This document shows positions 36,706 through 46,296 of a stretch of 64,000 nt of DNA, one piece after another. Source of the DNA: Ignavibacteriales bacterium UBA1304 (GTDB lineage Bacteria; Bacteroidota; Ignavibacteria; Ignavibacteriales; Ignavibacteriaceae); the NCBI GenBank assembly GCA_002307295.1, contig DBTY01000039.1, positions 62,001 to 126,000 on the forward strand, in the 5' to 3' direction. The notes beneath the pieces are model-generated. The model was not told the DNA's origin. It searched no databases and saw nothing but the letters and a program-made list of their open reading frames with translations. Made by a program: the position numbers and the translations under genes. Each line of letters starts with the position of its first letter. The first letter of the stretch is position 1.

Positions 36706-36807
36706 CTGGAAAAAAATATTGTATTAAACTTAAACCAATTTTACATAAATAGAAAGAACACTATTCATTTATACGTAAAGAAGTTATTTGACTTTGGAGA
36801 AAAGAAA

Positions 36808-37908
36808 TTATACATTAAAAAGGAAGTTCATCATATCGCCGTCCTGCACAATATATTCTTTCCCTTCAACTCTCATAACTCCCTGCTGTTTACATGCGGC
36901 TTCCGAGCCATATTTAATAAAATCGTTGTAAGCAATAACTTCGGCGCGGATAAACCCTTTTTCAAAATCAGTATGTATAACCGAAGCGGCCTGCGGAGCG
37001 CGCCAGCCGACGTGGATTGTCCATGCGCGGGCTTCTTTGGGACCCGCCGTTAAAAAGCTGATTAGGCCTAACGAAGCGAATCCTTTTTTTATTATTTGTT
37101 CAAGACCGCTTTGTTTAACTCCGTACGAAGCAAGGAACTCATTTCGTTCGTCGTCTTCAAGAGCGATCAGTTCTTCTTCAACTTTTGCCGAAATTTTAAT
37201 TGCTTCGGCTCCTTTTTTGCCCGCATATTCAATTACTTGTTTTACATAATCGTTATCGGCGTTTAAGCCGTCTTCGTCTACGTTTGCAATATAAATTACG
37301 TCTTTTGCCGTAATAAGGCCGAGTTCTTTATAAATTTGCTTTATGGAGTCTTTTTCTTTGTCTTCAAAAGTGGAAGCCGGTTTCCCGTCATTCAGATGAT
37401 TTAACAAAACTTCAGCGTCGTCGCAGATGGCTTTTGCGGTTTTATCGCCTTTGGCGGCTTTTTGCAGGCGTTCAATTTTTTTTGTAAGAGTTTGAATATC
37501 GGCAAGTAGTAATTCGGTTTCTATAACTTCAATATCTCTTAAAGGATCTACGCTTCCGTCAACATGCACAACGTCTTCATTATCAAAGCATCTTACCACG
37601 TGCAAAATCGCTTCAGTTTCTTTTATATTTGCAAGGAACTGATTTCCAAGTCCTTCGCCTTTGCTCGCGCCTTTAACTAATCCTGCGATATCAACAAAAT
37701 CGACTGTTGAGTGAACAATTCTTTGCGGATTAACTAATTTTGCAAGTTCGTCTAACCGTTCGTCAGGCACAGGAACAACGGCTTTATTTGGTTCAATTGT
37801 ACAAAAAGGATAATTAGCCGATTCTGCATTTTGCGCTTTCGTAAGCGCGTTAAAAAGAGTCGATTTGCCCACATTTGGCAAGCCGACTATTCCGATACTT
37901 AATGCCAT
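36808..37908 (-). CDS. ychF: Redox-regulated ATPase/GTPase YchF (OLA1 family)
   Basis: Conserved P-loop ATPase that binds ribosomes and modulates translation and oxidative stress responses. The 366-residue protein has G1 GLPNVGKSTLFNAL (7-20), the VDIAGLVKGASKGEGLGNQF switch region, the NVDED variant of the NKxD motif that allows ATP binding, a coiled-coil arm (about 130-210) and a C-terminal TGS domain ending QDGDMMNFLFNV. Length is normal for the family. It is single, with its own terminator. Identity is secure. Confidence 0.97.
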   Translation of the reverse strand: MALSIGIVGLPNVGKSTLFNALTKAQNAESANYPFCTIEPNKAVVPVPDERLDELAKLVNPQRIVHSTVDFVDIAGLVKGASKGEGLGNQFLANIKETEAILHVVRCFDNEDVVHVDGSVDPLRDIEVIETELLLADIQTLTKKIERLQKAAKGDKTAKAICDDAEVLLNHLNDGKPASTFEDKEKDSIKQIYKELGLITAKDVIYIANVDEDGLNADNDYVKQVIEYAGKKGAEAIKISAKVEEELIALEDDERNEFLASYGVKQSGLEQIIKKGFASLGLISFLTAGPKEARAWTIHVGWRAPQAASVIHTDFEKGFIRAEVIAYNDFIKYGSEAACKQQGVMRVEGKEYIVQDGDMMNFLFNV

Positions 37909-38065
37909 TAAGTATGACTCCTAAAAAATAATTAGTATTAAAAAATTCTTAAGTGTTTAAAATAACCAATTAATTTAACATAAATTACTTTATATTGACA
38001 ACAAGAATTTGAACCTCTAAATAAAAGGGATTGTTCATTATTATATTAGTAAAGGATTTTGGTTC

Positions 38066-39190
38066 ATGAACATTGGCATTACCTGTTATCCAACGTACGG
38101 AGGCAGCGGCGTAGTCGCGTCCGAACTTGGAAAGGCTCTTGCATTAAAAGGGCACACAATTCATTTTATAAGTTACGCTCTTCCATTTCGGCTGAATCAT
38201 TTTATAGAGAATATTGTATTTCACGAAGTTGAAATGAGCAATTACCCTCTTTTTGAGTTTCCGCTATACAGCCTTGCGCTTGCAAGTAAAATGGTTGAAG
38301 TGGTAAAATATGAAAAGCTCGATTTGCTTCATGTTCATTATGCAATTCCTCACGCTACCAGCGCGTATTTAGCTAAACAGATGCTAAAAGAAGAAACCGA
38401 TATAAAGGTTATTACCACTCTGCATGGCACCGATATCACTCTTGTAGGGCTGGAACCTTCGTTCCTCCCATTAGTAAAATTCAGCATTGAGCAAAGCGAT
38501 GGCGTTACGGCAGTATCCCGATTTCTTAAAGAAAAAACTTTAACAAATTATAATATCGAAAAAGATATAGAGGTAATTCCAAACTTTATAGATACAAACC
38601 TATTTAAGCCGTGCGAAAAAACCTGCTGTACAAAGCGAATAGCGCCTAAAAACGAAAAACTACTAGTGCATACGTCAAACTTCAGGCAGGTAAAAAGAGT
38701 CGCTGATACAATACGCATATTAGAAAAAGTAAAAAAAGAAGTCCCATGTAAATTACTGTTGATTGGAGACGGTCCGGACAGATCGGAATGCGAAAGACTA
38801 AGCCGGGAACTTGGCCTTTATGACGACGTTAAATTTCTTGGAAAGCAGGAAGGATTGGTTGAAATACTAAACGCGGCAGATGTTTTTCTTATCCCTTCGC
38901 AGTCGGAAAGTTTTGGGCTTTCGGCGCTGGAAGCAATGTCGTGCGGGCTTCCGGTTGTCAGCTCAAGCGTTGGCGGTTTGCCGGAATTAGTGGCGCATAA
39001 TGAATGCGGTTATATTGCAGAAATTGGCGATATTGACAGAATGGCAAAATACGTAGTAGACCTGCTCACAAACGAAAAGAAATATAAGCTTTTTTCAGAA
39101 AATGCCCGTAACAGAGCCGTAGAAAAATTTGAAATTTCTAAAATTGTTCCTATGTACGAGCAATACTACGAAGATATATTAAACAAGTAA
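38066..39190 (+). CDS. bshA: N-acetyl-alpha-D-glucosaminyl L-malate synthase
   Basis: First enzyme of bacillithiol synthesis: joins UDP-GlcNAc to L-malate. The 374-residue GT4 protein opens with IGITCYPTYGGSGVVASELG and carries HVHYAIPHATSAYLA and TLHGTDITLVG, all diagnostic for BshA, then the E-x7-E motif in ESFGLSALEAMSCGLPVVSS. The other genes of the pathway (bshB, bshC) are not in this window. The product would be made in the cytoplasm as the low-molecular-weight thiol instead of glutathione. AAAGGATTTTGGTTC precedes the ATG. Single gene. Confidence 0.93.
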   Translation: MNIGITCYPTYGGSGVVASELGKALALKGHTIHFISYALPFRLNHFIENIVFHEVEMSNYPLFEFPLYSLALASKMVEVVKYEKLDLLHVHYAIPHATSAYLAKQMLKEETDIKVITTLHGTDITLVGLEPSFLPLVKFSIEQSDGVTAVSRFLKEKTLTNYNIEKDIEVIPNFIDTNLFKPCEKTCCTKRIAPKNEKLLVHTSNFRQVKRVADTIRILEKVKKEVPCKLLLIGDGPDRSECERLSRELGLYDDVKFLGKQEGLVEILNAADVFLIPSQSESFGLSALEAMSCGLPVVSSSVGGLPELVAHNECGYIAEIGDIDRMAKYVVDLLTNEKKYKLFSENARNRAVEKFEISKIVPMYEQYYEDILNK

Positions 39191-39196
39191 ACCGGG

Positions 39197-39703
39197 TTAG
39201 TTCTGGAATCTTCCCGGATTTTCTGTCAGTCCCATTTTACAGCTGACGGAATTGTAGACTTTGCCTGTTATCTTATTAAGGATAATAGTTTCAAGAGTTT
39301 TTGAGCCTTTCAACTGCTGAAAAAATCCTATAAACAGGTTATTTCTTCGATCGTGAATTTTCATAAGCCAGTTGAGTTTTTTCTCAAAAATCCCCCCTTC
39401 AAGTTTGCCGATATCTTCATATTTAATTTTCACAATTTTATTTTTGCGAAATATAAAATCAGTGCAGATAAGATTTTCGTCTTCGGCAATTATTTTAAAA
39501 GGCATAATTTTATATAAAAGGAGATAAAATTTATTCACCCTGTAAATAAGAAAAGCCGTTATAATAAATAGTATGTAATAATAATAACCCCTTTGAGCCC
39601 CTGTATTTAGCAAAACAAAGTACAATAGTAGAACCAAAGTTGCCGGTATATTACAATAACGAAAAAAGAACCTGTAAAAAAAACTATAGCTAAAAGATCT
39701 CAT
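39197..39703 (-). CDS. Small membrane protein with PH-like domain
   Basis: A 168-residue protein: two hydrophobic segments in about 16-58 with a short loop between them, then a soluble, beta-rich C-terminal domain (FKIIAEDENLICTDFIFRKN, then IVKIKYEDIGKLEGGIF) that looks like a bacterial PH domain. I do not recognise a named family. It converges with bshA, six bases apart. Function unknown. Confidence 0.65.
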   Translation of the reverse strand: MRSFSYSFFYRFFFRYCNIPATLVLLLYFVLLNTGAQRGYYYYILFIITAFLIYRVNKFYLLLYKIMPFKIIAEDENLICTDFIFRKNKIVKIKYEDIGKLEGGIFEKKLNWLMKIHDRRNNLFIGFFQQLKGSKTLETIILNKITGKVYNSVSCKMGLTENPGRFQN

Positions 39704-39849
39704 TACTTAATACTTCAATTTTATTAGATAAATTACAAAAAAGTTGAATACGTTAAAACATAAAAATTTTTCGGGCGCTAAACTATCTTTTCCTTTTATT
39801 GTAGGGCTCGTTATATTTAACAGTTATTTAAAAATTTTTTGTTGGAATT

Positions 39850-41520
39850 ATGAAAAAAATAATTTACTTACTGCTTTGCTGCGTATTTATTCTTAAAGCG
39901 CAAACTATAACCTGGACTAATGTAACTTCAAGCTACAGCCTTCCGGATGGCGTTGAGCTGTATAAGGGCGAAAGAACGTCCCCCCTTCTTAAAACATGGT
40001 ATCTTAAAGTTGATATGAACAATCCCAAAATTGCAATTAAATCGTACCTTTCAACGGTCGCTTCTAAAAAAGAAACAGTAAACAATTTTGTTCCCAGAGT
40101 TAATGCAATAGCTGGAGTAAATGGCGGATATTTTGATATAACTTTGGCCGAGTCATATTCGGCATGTATATCTCCTGATGGAGTATTGGCTAAAAATATA
40201 CAAAGCGTTACAAGAGATAGTAAAGTTTATACTTTAACCCGCAGTTTCTTTGGAATTACTGAAGCGCGCGAAATGTCAGTTGATTGGATTTATCATTTTG
40301 GCAACAGAGTAATTGACACATATAAATTTGACTCGCCTACCCAGAATGTAAGCGGAACTCCGGCAGCTTCGCCAAGCCAGGCCAAGGGTCAGCCTTATTA
40401 CGATCTTTTAACTGGTATTGGCGGCGGACCAACGTTAGTTAAAAATGGCGTTGCAAATATTACTTATAATCAGGAAGTTTTTTGGGGCTCCGGCGTAGGG
40501 CTAGACAACAATGATCCGAGAACCGCGGTTGGGTTTACAAAGGATAATCATTGTATCTTGATTGTCGCCGACGGCAGACAGACTTCTTACAGCGTTGGGG
40601 TAGGCCTTACTGAGTTAGCTCAAATAATGATAAACCTGGGCTGCGTAGAAGCGATGAATCTTGACGGCGGCGGTTCAACTCAAATGGCTATAGGGAATAA
40701 GCTAGTGGATACCCCTTCTGAATCGCGTCCAGTAACTACAATGCTTGCAGTCGTATCGGCCGATTCATTGCCGTTATTGCCTCCAAGCTATTATAACAAA
40801 AAAATCGATACCGACGATCCTGAAGCGCGCGTTGTTGGCGACGGGTGGACTCAATCTACTATCTCCGGATATTGGAATAATACCCCCGCTCTTACTCAGC
40901 CAATTGGGACGGGGGATAAATATGTAGAGTTTAAACCAGCTATAACAAAATCTGCTAAATATGACGTTTATGCGTGGTGGACTGCCGCAGTAAACAGAGC
41001 AAAAGACACTCCTTTTATTATTAAACATAAGAACGGAACCGATACAGTGCGGCTTGATCAGTCTGCAAACGGCGTAAAATGGAACCATATTGGCTCTTAC
41101 TATTTTGACGCGGATACTAATAATTCCGTTAAGATTTCCAATGCTGCAACTACAGCTAACACGGTGGTTGTTGCAGACGCAATAAGAATTTTATCGTTTG
41201 ACAGTTCCGCCACAGTAACAAAAGTGGAAACCGGATCGCTCGGTTTGCCAAAGGGTTTTTCTCTAAAGCAGAATTATCCAAATCCTTTTAATCCGTCTAC
41301 TAACATTCAATATGCGCTTAAGACGGCTTCAAAAGTTTCGTTGAAAATATTCGACGTTCTTGGCCGCGAAGTTATGACTCTTGTAAACGAAGAAAAACCT
41401 GCCGGGACGTATGACGTGCAGTTTAATACAGGAGCCCAAAAACTTACAAGCGGAGTATATTTTTACAGGCTTATTGCCGATAATTATGCCGAAACAAAAA
41501 AGATGATTTTGATGAAATAA
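39850..41520 (+). CDS. Secreted phosphodiester glycosidase with T9SS sorting tail
   Basis: A 556-residue exported enzyme. Signal peptide about 1-17 (cleavage near LKAQ). A phosphodiester glycosidase domain (NAGPA/DUF2233 family, about 40-310) has AGVNGGYFD near 97 and AMNLDGGGSTQMAIG near 275, the two catalytic-region motifs; the human relative removes GlcNAc from mannose-6-phosphate diesters. Next comes a beta-sandwich of golvesin/Xly type (about 325-455: DDPEARVVGDGWTQSTISGYW to VVADAIRIL). The last 80 residues form a type IX secretion sorting domain with LKQNYPNPFNPSTNIQYAL and the ending TKKMILMK. So the protein is exported through the outer membrane and released or anchored. Substrate unknown. 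Confidence 0.9.
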   Translation: MKKIIYLLLCCVFILKAQTITWTNVTSSYSLPDGVELYKGERTSPLLKTWYLKVDMNNPKIAIKSYLSTVASKKETVNNFVPRVNAIAGVNGGYFDITLAESYSACISPDGVLAKNIQSVTRDSKVYTLTRSFFGITEAREMSVDWIYHFGNRVIDTYKFDSPTQNVSGTPAASPSQAKGQPYYDLLTGIGGGPTLVKNGVANITYNQEVFWGSGVGLDNNDPRTAVGFTKDNHCILIVADGRQTSYSVGVGLTELAQIMINLGCVEAMNLDGGGSTQMAIGNKLVDTPSESRPVTTMLAVVSADSLPLLPPSYYNKKIDTDDPEARVVGDGWTQSTISGYWNNTPALTQPIGTGDKYVEFKPAITKSAKYDVYAWWTAAVNRAKDTPFIIKHKNGTDTVRLDQSANGVKWNHIGSYYFDADTNNSVKISNAATTANTVVVADAIRILSFDSSATVTKVETGSLGLPKGFSLKQNYPNPFNPSTNIQYALKTASKVSLKIFDVLGREVMTLVNEEKPAGTYDVQFNTGAQKLTSGVYFYRLIADNYAETKKMILMK

Positions 41521-41833
41521 GATGCCTCCCCTAAATCCCCTCCTTAAAAAGGAGGAGATTCGGATTGTCCTGAAATAGGTTGACAAAAAAAAGACAGAGG
41601 ACGATACAGAATAAGAAGACTGTTTATAATAATCTATGATGTCGATGAGCATCTGCAAATAAACTAAAATATCGGCATAATTGGACGAAAAGCGCCATTT
41701 AAAACCCTGTTTTGACCTATACATATATATGTAAATTCCTAAATAATACCCCTGCAATTTCGATAATATAAAAGTGAAAGAATTATTCTTTCACTTTTAA
41801 TTATTTAATTAATCATTTTTAGGAGTATACATT
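41521..41833. other. Intergenic region with two hairpins before the EF-hand gene
   Basis: Contains CTCCCCTAAATCCCCTCC-type repeat DNA with a CCTCCTT/AAGGAGG stem (41539-41555) after the glycosidase gene, a TTGACA hexamer near 41580, and the perfect palindrome described at 41769-41799. No coding potential is visible; the minus-strand open frame here reads mostly through the end of the glycosidase gene. Confidence 0.6.
41769..41799. promoter_or_regulatory. Perfect 15-base inverted repeat in the EF-hand leader
   Basis: TAAAAGTGAAAGAAT and its exact complement flank a single T, ending 34 bases upstream of the EF-hand ATG. In RNA it would form a long A/U-rich hairpin, and on DNA it could be an operator. 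TTTTAATTATTTAATT follows, so it might also be a terminator for an upstream leader transcript. Confidence 0.6.
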
Positions 41834-42346
41834 ATGTCAAGTTCAATTGGCGGAATTAGTAGTACCTACTCTTCAATCTACTCAAGCATTTATAAAGCGC
41901 TTGATAAAGATTCTGATGGGAAAGTCAGTAAAAGCGAGTTTGAAACTGTGCTTGGAAGCCAAAACAAAAGCAAGGCTGACGAAATATTTAGCTCTATTGA
42001 TACGGATGGGGACGGTTCAATTAGCGAAACTGAAAATACTACATATCTGCAAAAAGCGACAAGTTCCAGCGGCGGCGTTTCAGCAGATAGTTCAAAAACA
42101 ACTTCAAGTACTACTGTAACTTCATCCAGTACTGTCACGTCTTCTATAACTTCGCTAGCCGATCTGATTGCGGCGTTAAACTTATCATCATCATCATCAT
42201 CAGATACCAGTCAGACTTCGCTTATAAGTTATTTATACGGAGTTGACGCGGCTAATAATAAAAGCAACGCTCTTTTGGGTTATGATAAAAACGGCAATTT
42301 GTCGTCTACCGTAGCTTCTGGAAGCCTTGTTAATTCATTAGCTTAG
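41834..42346 (+). CDS. EF-hand calcium-binding protein with Ser/Thr-rich tail
   Basis: A 170-residue protein with two canonical EF-hand loops: D24-x-D-x-D-G-K-V-x3-E35 and D56-x-D-x-D-G-S-I-x3-E67, spaced as in calmodulin-like pairs, so it likely binds two Ca2+ ions. Residues 75-150 are extremely rich in Ser and Thr (GGVSADSSKTTSSTTVTSSS), followed by a short conserved-looking end DAANNKSNALLGYDKNGNLS. There is no signal peptide. Related bacterial EF-hand proteins of similar layout occur in many Proteobacteria and others, role unknown. Strong ribosome site TTAGGAGTATACATT. A long palindrome lies in its leader. Confidence 0.82.
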   Translation: MSSSIGGISSTYSSIYSSIYKALDKDSDGKVSKSEFETVLGSQNKSKADEIFSSIDTDGDGSISETENTTYLQKATSSSGGVSADSSKTTSSTTVTSSSTVTSSITSLADLIAALNLSSSSSSDTSQTSLISYLYGVDAANNKSNALLGYDKNGNLSSTVASGSLVNSLA

Positions 42347-42381
42347 TTATTTTTGTCCTTATTCATGCTGGTCGTTTGTTT

Positions 42382-42499
42382 GAATAGATTAGGGAAGGAG
42401 CTCGAATTTATTCTAAGATTTCCTTTACGGATCGTTTGTTTTTATATCATTCAAAATGACCTCAGATGAATAGATTAGGGAAGGACCCCTGATTTATTC
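42382..42499 (+). repeat. Two direct repeats GAATAGATTAGGGAAGGA...ATTTATTC
   Basis: About 32-base units at 42382-42413 and 42468-42499 (GAATAGATTAGGGAAGGA followed by a variable 6-7 bases and ATTTATTC), 86 bases apart. TCGTTTGTT also occurs twice (42372 and 42432). They lie between the EF-hand gene and the convergent copA gene. Confidence 0.55.
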
Positions 42500-42541
42500 A
42501 CACCTTTTTCAGCCGCTTTGCCAATTCTTCATTATCCGAAC

Positions 42542-44791
42542 TTAATCGCCCTTAAAATTTCTCAATCTCAAAGAATTAGAAACCACGCTAACAGAACTTA
42601 AAGCCATTGCAGCAGCCGCAAACATAGGATTCAATATGCCCAAAGCCGCTATAGGAATGCCGATTATGTTGTAAATAAAAGCCCAAAACAGATTTTGCTT
42701 AATTGTATTAATTGTTCGCTTTGAAAGTTTAATGGTTTTTACAATATCGTTAAGTTCGCCTTTAACAAGCGTAATATCGGCCGTTTCAATTGCTATATCC
42801 GTTCCGGTTCCCATTGCAATGCCAACGTCAGCCTGCGCAAGAGCGGGCGCGTCGTTAATACCGTCTCCGGCCATGGCGGTTATATTTCCCTTTTGCTGAA
42901 ACTTTTTTATTCGTTCCGCTTTCTCGTTTGGAAGAGCTCCGGCTATTATGGTATCAATTCCGGCTTCCTTTGCTATAGCTTTTGCAGTTCTTTCGTTATC
43001 TCCGGTAATCATCACAATTTTTATTCCCATAGCTTTTAGGTCGGCTATAGCCGCTTTAGCGCCGGGGCGTATTGAATCTGCAATTGCAATTATTCCAATG
43101 GGCTCATTATTTTGAGCCACAAAGACAGGAGTTTTGCCTTCGTCTGCAAATCTATTTGCAATATCGCTAAAGGCTCCGGTATTTATTGACAGGCTTTGCA
43201 TGAAAGCCTGATTGCCTGCCGCCGATACTTTTTTGTCAATTTCGCCAGTTATGCCAAACCCTGTTTGAGAATTAAAACTCTCAGTGTCGTAAAGTTTTAT
43301 CCCCTTTGTTAGAGCGCATTCCATAATTGCCGAGGCAAGCGGGTGTTCCGACTTTTTTTCTAATGAAGCGGCTATCCGAAGCGTCTCTTCCTTGCTGAAT
43401 CCGGGCAAAGCGTTTATATCGGTAACGGAAGGCTTTCCAGTTGTGACCGTCCCGGTTTTATCTAACACAAGAGTTTGTATTTTATTTGCAAGTTCAAGGC
43501 TCCCGGCGTTTTTTATTAGTATGCCCATCGAAGCGCCTTTGCCAGTCCCGACCATTATAGCTGTGGGCGTAGCTAATCCCAAAGCGCATGGGCAGGCGAT
43601 AATCAGTACTGCAATAAATTTAATCATGGCAGAAGCAAACGGATCGCCTGCAAAAAATAACCACGCAATAAACGTAATTATGGCTATGCTTATAACTACC
43701 GGAACAAATACAGATGCGGTTTTATCCGCCAGAGTCTGAATAGGAGCTTTTGAGCCCTGAGCGTCTTCTACCAGTTTAATTATCTGAGCTATAACGGTAT
43801 CTTTGCCAATTGCCGCAGCGCGGAACTCGATGCTTCCGTTTTTATTTATTGTCCCTCCGGTTACTTTATCATTGAGAGCTTTTTCTACCGGAAGGCTTTC
43901 GCCTGTAATCATCGATTCGTCGATAGAAGTTGCTCCTTTGGTAATTATGCCGTCCACTGGAATTTTTTCTCCCGGGCGAACCAAGATAATATCGCCTACG
44001 GTTAACTTGCTTACCGGCGTTTCTAATTCTTCCCCGCCGTTTAATACAATAGCTGTCTTAGGCTGCAAACCAATTAGTTTTTTAATTGAATCGGAAGTTT
44101 TGGATTTTGCTTTCGCCTCAAGAAGTCTGCCCATCAGAATTAAAGTTATAATAGTAGCGGACGTATCAAAATAGATATGTTCATGCGCGTTTGTAATATT
44201 TAAAAACTCTGGGAATAAAACGGCTATAGCGCTATAAACATATGCAGTTCCGGTTCCGACTGCAACAAGCGTATTCATATCTACTGCAAAATGAAACAGA
44301 TTTTTATACGCAATGCTAAAAAACCTTTTGCCAGAAATAAATATTATAAATGTAGCCGCCAGAAAAAGCAGCTTGTTTATCTGTTCCATCGTGAGCGGAG
44401 ACGCGCTCATAAACCAGGGAGTCATATATATCATACTCACTATCATTATGGGAATAGTAAGCGTAAGGCTGAAAATAAACTCCGATTTTAGTTTTTTGTA
44501 CGATTCTTTTTGAGAAATATCCTGAACGTCGCCTGACGGCGTATCCATATCTGCGTTTTTTTTTGTCGCAGGAAGAACAAGCTTATAGCCTGCGTCGTCA
44601 ATAACTTCCGATAGCGAAGCAAGGTTTGTTTTTGATGAATCGTAAGAAAAAGTCGCTTTTTCTGTAGCCAGATTTACGCTTACTTCGTTTACGCCTTCAA
44701 TTTTAGAAAGAGTCTTCTCCACCCTTTTTACGCAACTTGCGCAGGTCATCCCCTCAACCGGGAGAGATATTGTACTAATGGTTTTACTCAT
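42542..44791 (-). CDS. copA: Copper-exporting P1B-type ATPase
   Basis: Pumps Cu(I) out of the cytoplasm using ATP. The 749-residue protein has one N-terminal heavy-metal-associated domain with GMTCASC (14-20), eight expected membrane helices, the TGES actuator motif ([10 protein letters not shown]), the metal-binding CPC in [13 protein letters not shown], phosphorylated Asp in [22 protein letters not shown], and [14 protein letters not shown]. The N-terminal Met is preceded by no obvious ribosome site but overlaps the copZ stop (TAATG), so translation is coupled. The CPC motif and MxxSS-type end ([15 protein letters not shown]) fit a Cu(I) enzyme; silver may also be a substrate. Confidence 0.96.
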   Translation of the reverse strand: MSKTISTISLPVEGMTCASCVKRVEKTLSKIEGVNEVSVNLATEKATFSYDSSKTNLASLSEVIDDAGYKLVLPATKKNADMDTPSGDVQDISQKESYKKLKSEFIFSLTLTIPIMIVSMIYMTPWFMSASPLTMEQINKLLFLAATFIIFISGKRFFSIAYKNLFHFAVDMNTLVAVGTGTAYVYSAIAVLFPEFLNITNAHEHIYFDTSATIITLILMGRLLEAKAKSKTSDSIKKLIGLQPKTAIVLNGGEELETPVSKLTVGDIILVRPGEKIPVDGIITKGATSIDESMITGESLPVEKALNDKVTGGTINKNGSIEFRAAAIGKDTVIAQIIKLVEDAQGSKAPIQTLADKTASVFVPVVISIAIITFIAWLFFAGDPFASAMIKFIAVLIIACPCALGLATPTAIMVGTGKGASMGILIKNAGSLELANKIQTLVLDKTGTVTTGKPSVTDINALPGFSKEETLRIAASLEKKSEHPLASAIMECALTKGIKLYDTESFNSQTGFGITGEIDKKVSAAGNQAFMQSLSINTGAFSDIANRFADEGKTPVFVAQNNEPIGIIAIADSIRPGAKAAIADLKAMGIKIVMITGDNERTAKAIAKEAGIDTIIAGALPNEKAERIKKFQQKGNITAMAGDGINDAPALAQADVGIAMGTGTDIAIETADITLVKGELNDIVKTIKLSKRTINTIKQNLFWAFIYNIIGIPIAALGILNPMFAAAAMALSSVSVVSNSLRLRNFKGD

Positions 44792-45015
44792 TATATGGGC
44801 TTTTCTTCTTTCAGTTCAAATCCGGCTTCGTCTACGGCCGCGGAAATATCTTTAGCGGTCGTTTTTGTTTCGTCATAACTAATTTGCGCGCTTCCAACCT
44901 TTACGTCTTTAACTTCAAGCCCCTGGATTTTGTTTAATTGTTTTTCTAAACTTTTAACGCAATGTCCGCACGACATTCCTTCAATTACTAACTCTGATGT
45001 TTTCATATTATACAA
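44791..45015 (-). CDS. copZ: Copper chaperone / heavy-metal-associated protein
   Basis: A 74-residue ferredoxin-like metal-binding protein with [15 protein letters not shown] (14-28); the two Cys bind one Cu(I) and hand it to CopA. Length and layout (beta-alpha-beta-beta-alpha-beta ending in GFELKEE) match CopZ. The copA start overlaps its stop by one base, so the pair forms an operon, promoted from the 235-base gap upstream. No CueR or CsoR regulator is in the window. Confidence 0.93.
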   Translation of the reverse strand: MYNMKTSELVIEGMSCGHCVKSLEKQLNKIQGLEVKDVKVGSAQISYDETKTTAKDISAAVDEAGFELKEEKPI

Positions 45016-45250
45016 CCTGTTTAATGTTTAGCTGCTTAAAACTTAACGAGTTCGGCGGTTATATTCAAGAAATAATTAAGTATTCTATAATAATATGATG
45101 TCCAAAAACGCAGAAAGATTCTCATTTGTAAACTATCAGATAACAAAACCGACCGTTTTAAACTTTATTTTTCCGTTCATCATAACTTTTAAATATTAAA
45201 ATTAAAATTTATTATTTTACGTTCAATAAAAATTAGTCTTGGAGCAAGAA

Positions 45251-46165
45251 ATGGAAGCTATTCAGAAAAACACAGTTATACTATCCGTATTGTTTTGTAT
45301 TTCTGTAATTATTCCTTCAACTTTCGCTTATGGCGATACAAAAGTAATACAGGAAAAATCGTTCCCAACTTCAGCAGGGAAACAATTAAAAATTGAAACC
45401 TCTTCCGGAGATATTGAAGTTACAACATGGGATAAGAATGAAGTTTATGTAAAAATATGGGGGAACAAAAAAGCTGAAGAAAAAATGCGTTTCAGTTTTG
45501 AAAACCGGGACGGCAATATAGAAATTTATGGCAAAAAAAGCGGTTCAAGTTTTTTTGGATGGAACAACAATATAAATGTAAAATACGAAGTTAAAGTGCC
45601 GCGCCGTTTTTATCCAAGCTTAAAAACAAGCGGAGGAAATATTTCGGTTATAAATCTAAAAGGGAATCCTTATTTCCGCACATCCGGCGGAGATATACAT
45701 GTTGATAAAGTTGAAGGCGATATAAACGGAGAAACTTCCGGCGGTAATATTAATATCGGTCAGGTCAAAGGGAATACGAAACTATCAACTTCCGGCGGCG
45801 AGATTCATGCAAAATGGTTTGAAGGCAATTTGGACGTTCATACTTCCGGCGGCAATATAAGTATTGCCGGGCAAAATGGCAGAGTTAACGCAAATACTTC
45901 CGGCGGCGACGTTAAGCTTTTTTACCAGGGTCAAAATAAAGGAATTACTCTTGAAACTTCCGGCGGCAACATTGGAATATTCCTGCCTGCCGATTTTGGA
46001 GCTAACGCCCATCTTTCTACCAGCGGAGGAGATATTTCCTGCGAGCTGAACACTTCAAACGTAGTTAAAATTACTTCTTCAAAATTTGAAGCTAACCTGA
46101 ATAATGGCGGCGCCGAGCTTATTGCCAGAACTTCCGGCGGCGATGTGAGAGTAAAAAAGAAATAA
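45251..46165 (+). CDS. Exported DUF4097 beta-helix-like repeat protein
   Basis: A 304-residue exported protein from the ATG at 45251, chosen because GGAGCAAGAA sits directly before it; an in-frame TTG lies 12 bases upstream. A signal segment is at about 1-27 (cleavage near TFAYG). The body is a run of TSGGNI/TSGGDI units (TSGGNISVINL, TSGGDIHVDKV, TSGGNINIGQV, TSGGEIHAKWF and more), eight or nine copies about 18-22 residues apart, the DUF4097 pattern that forms a right-handed beta-solenoid. Members are often encoded with envelope-stress regulators; none is adjacent here. A strong terminator follows. Confidence 0.82.
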   Translation: MEAIQKNTVILSVLFCISVIIPSTFAYGDTKVIQEKSFPTSAGKQLKIETSSGDIEVTTWDKNEVYVKIWGNKKAEEKMRFSFENRDGNIEIYGKKSGSSFFGWNNNINVKYEVKVPRRFYPSLKTSGGNISVINLKGNPYFRTSGGDIHVDKVEGDINGETSGGNINIGQVKGNTKLSTSGGEIHAKWFEGNLDVHTSGGNISIAGQNGRVNANTSGGDVKLFYQGQNKGITLETSGGNIGIFLPADFGANAHLSTSGGDISCELNTSNVVKITSSKFEANLNNGGAELIARTSGGDVRVKKK

Positions 46166-46239
46166 AAAAGATTTTGAAGCGGGCAATAAAATGCGGCTTT
46201 GCTTTGGATTCTCCCTCAAATTGTAGCTAATACAAAATT

Positions 46240-46277
46240 AAAAAAGCGGAACCTTAATTAAAAGGTTCCGCTTTTTT
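46240..46277. terminator. Bidirectional intrinsic terminator
   Basis: Sixteen-base perfect arms (AAAAAAGCGGAACCTT-type, start 46240, and its complement ending 46277) around AATTAA, with A and T runs on the ends. It sits between two convergent genes and fits both. Confidence 0.9.
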
Positions 46278-46296
46278 AATAACGATAATCAAATTC

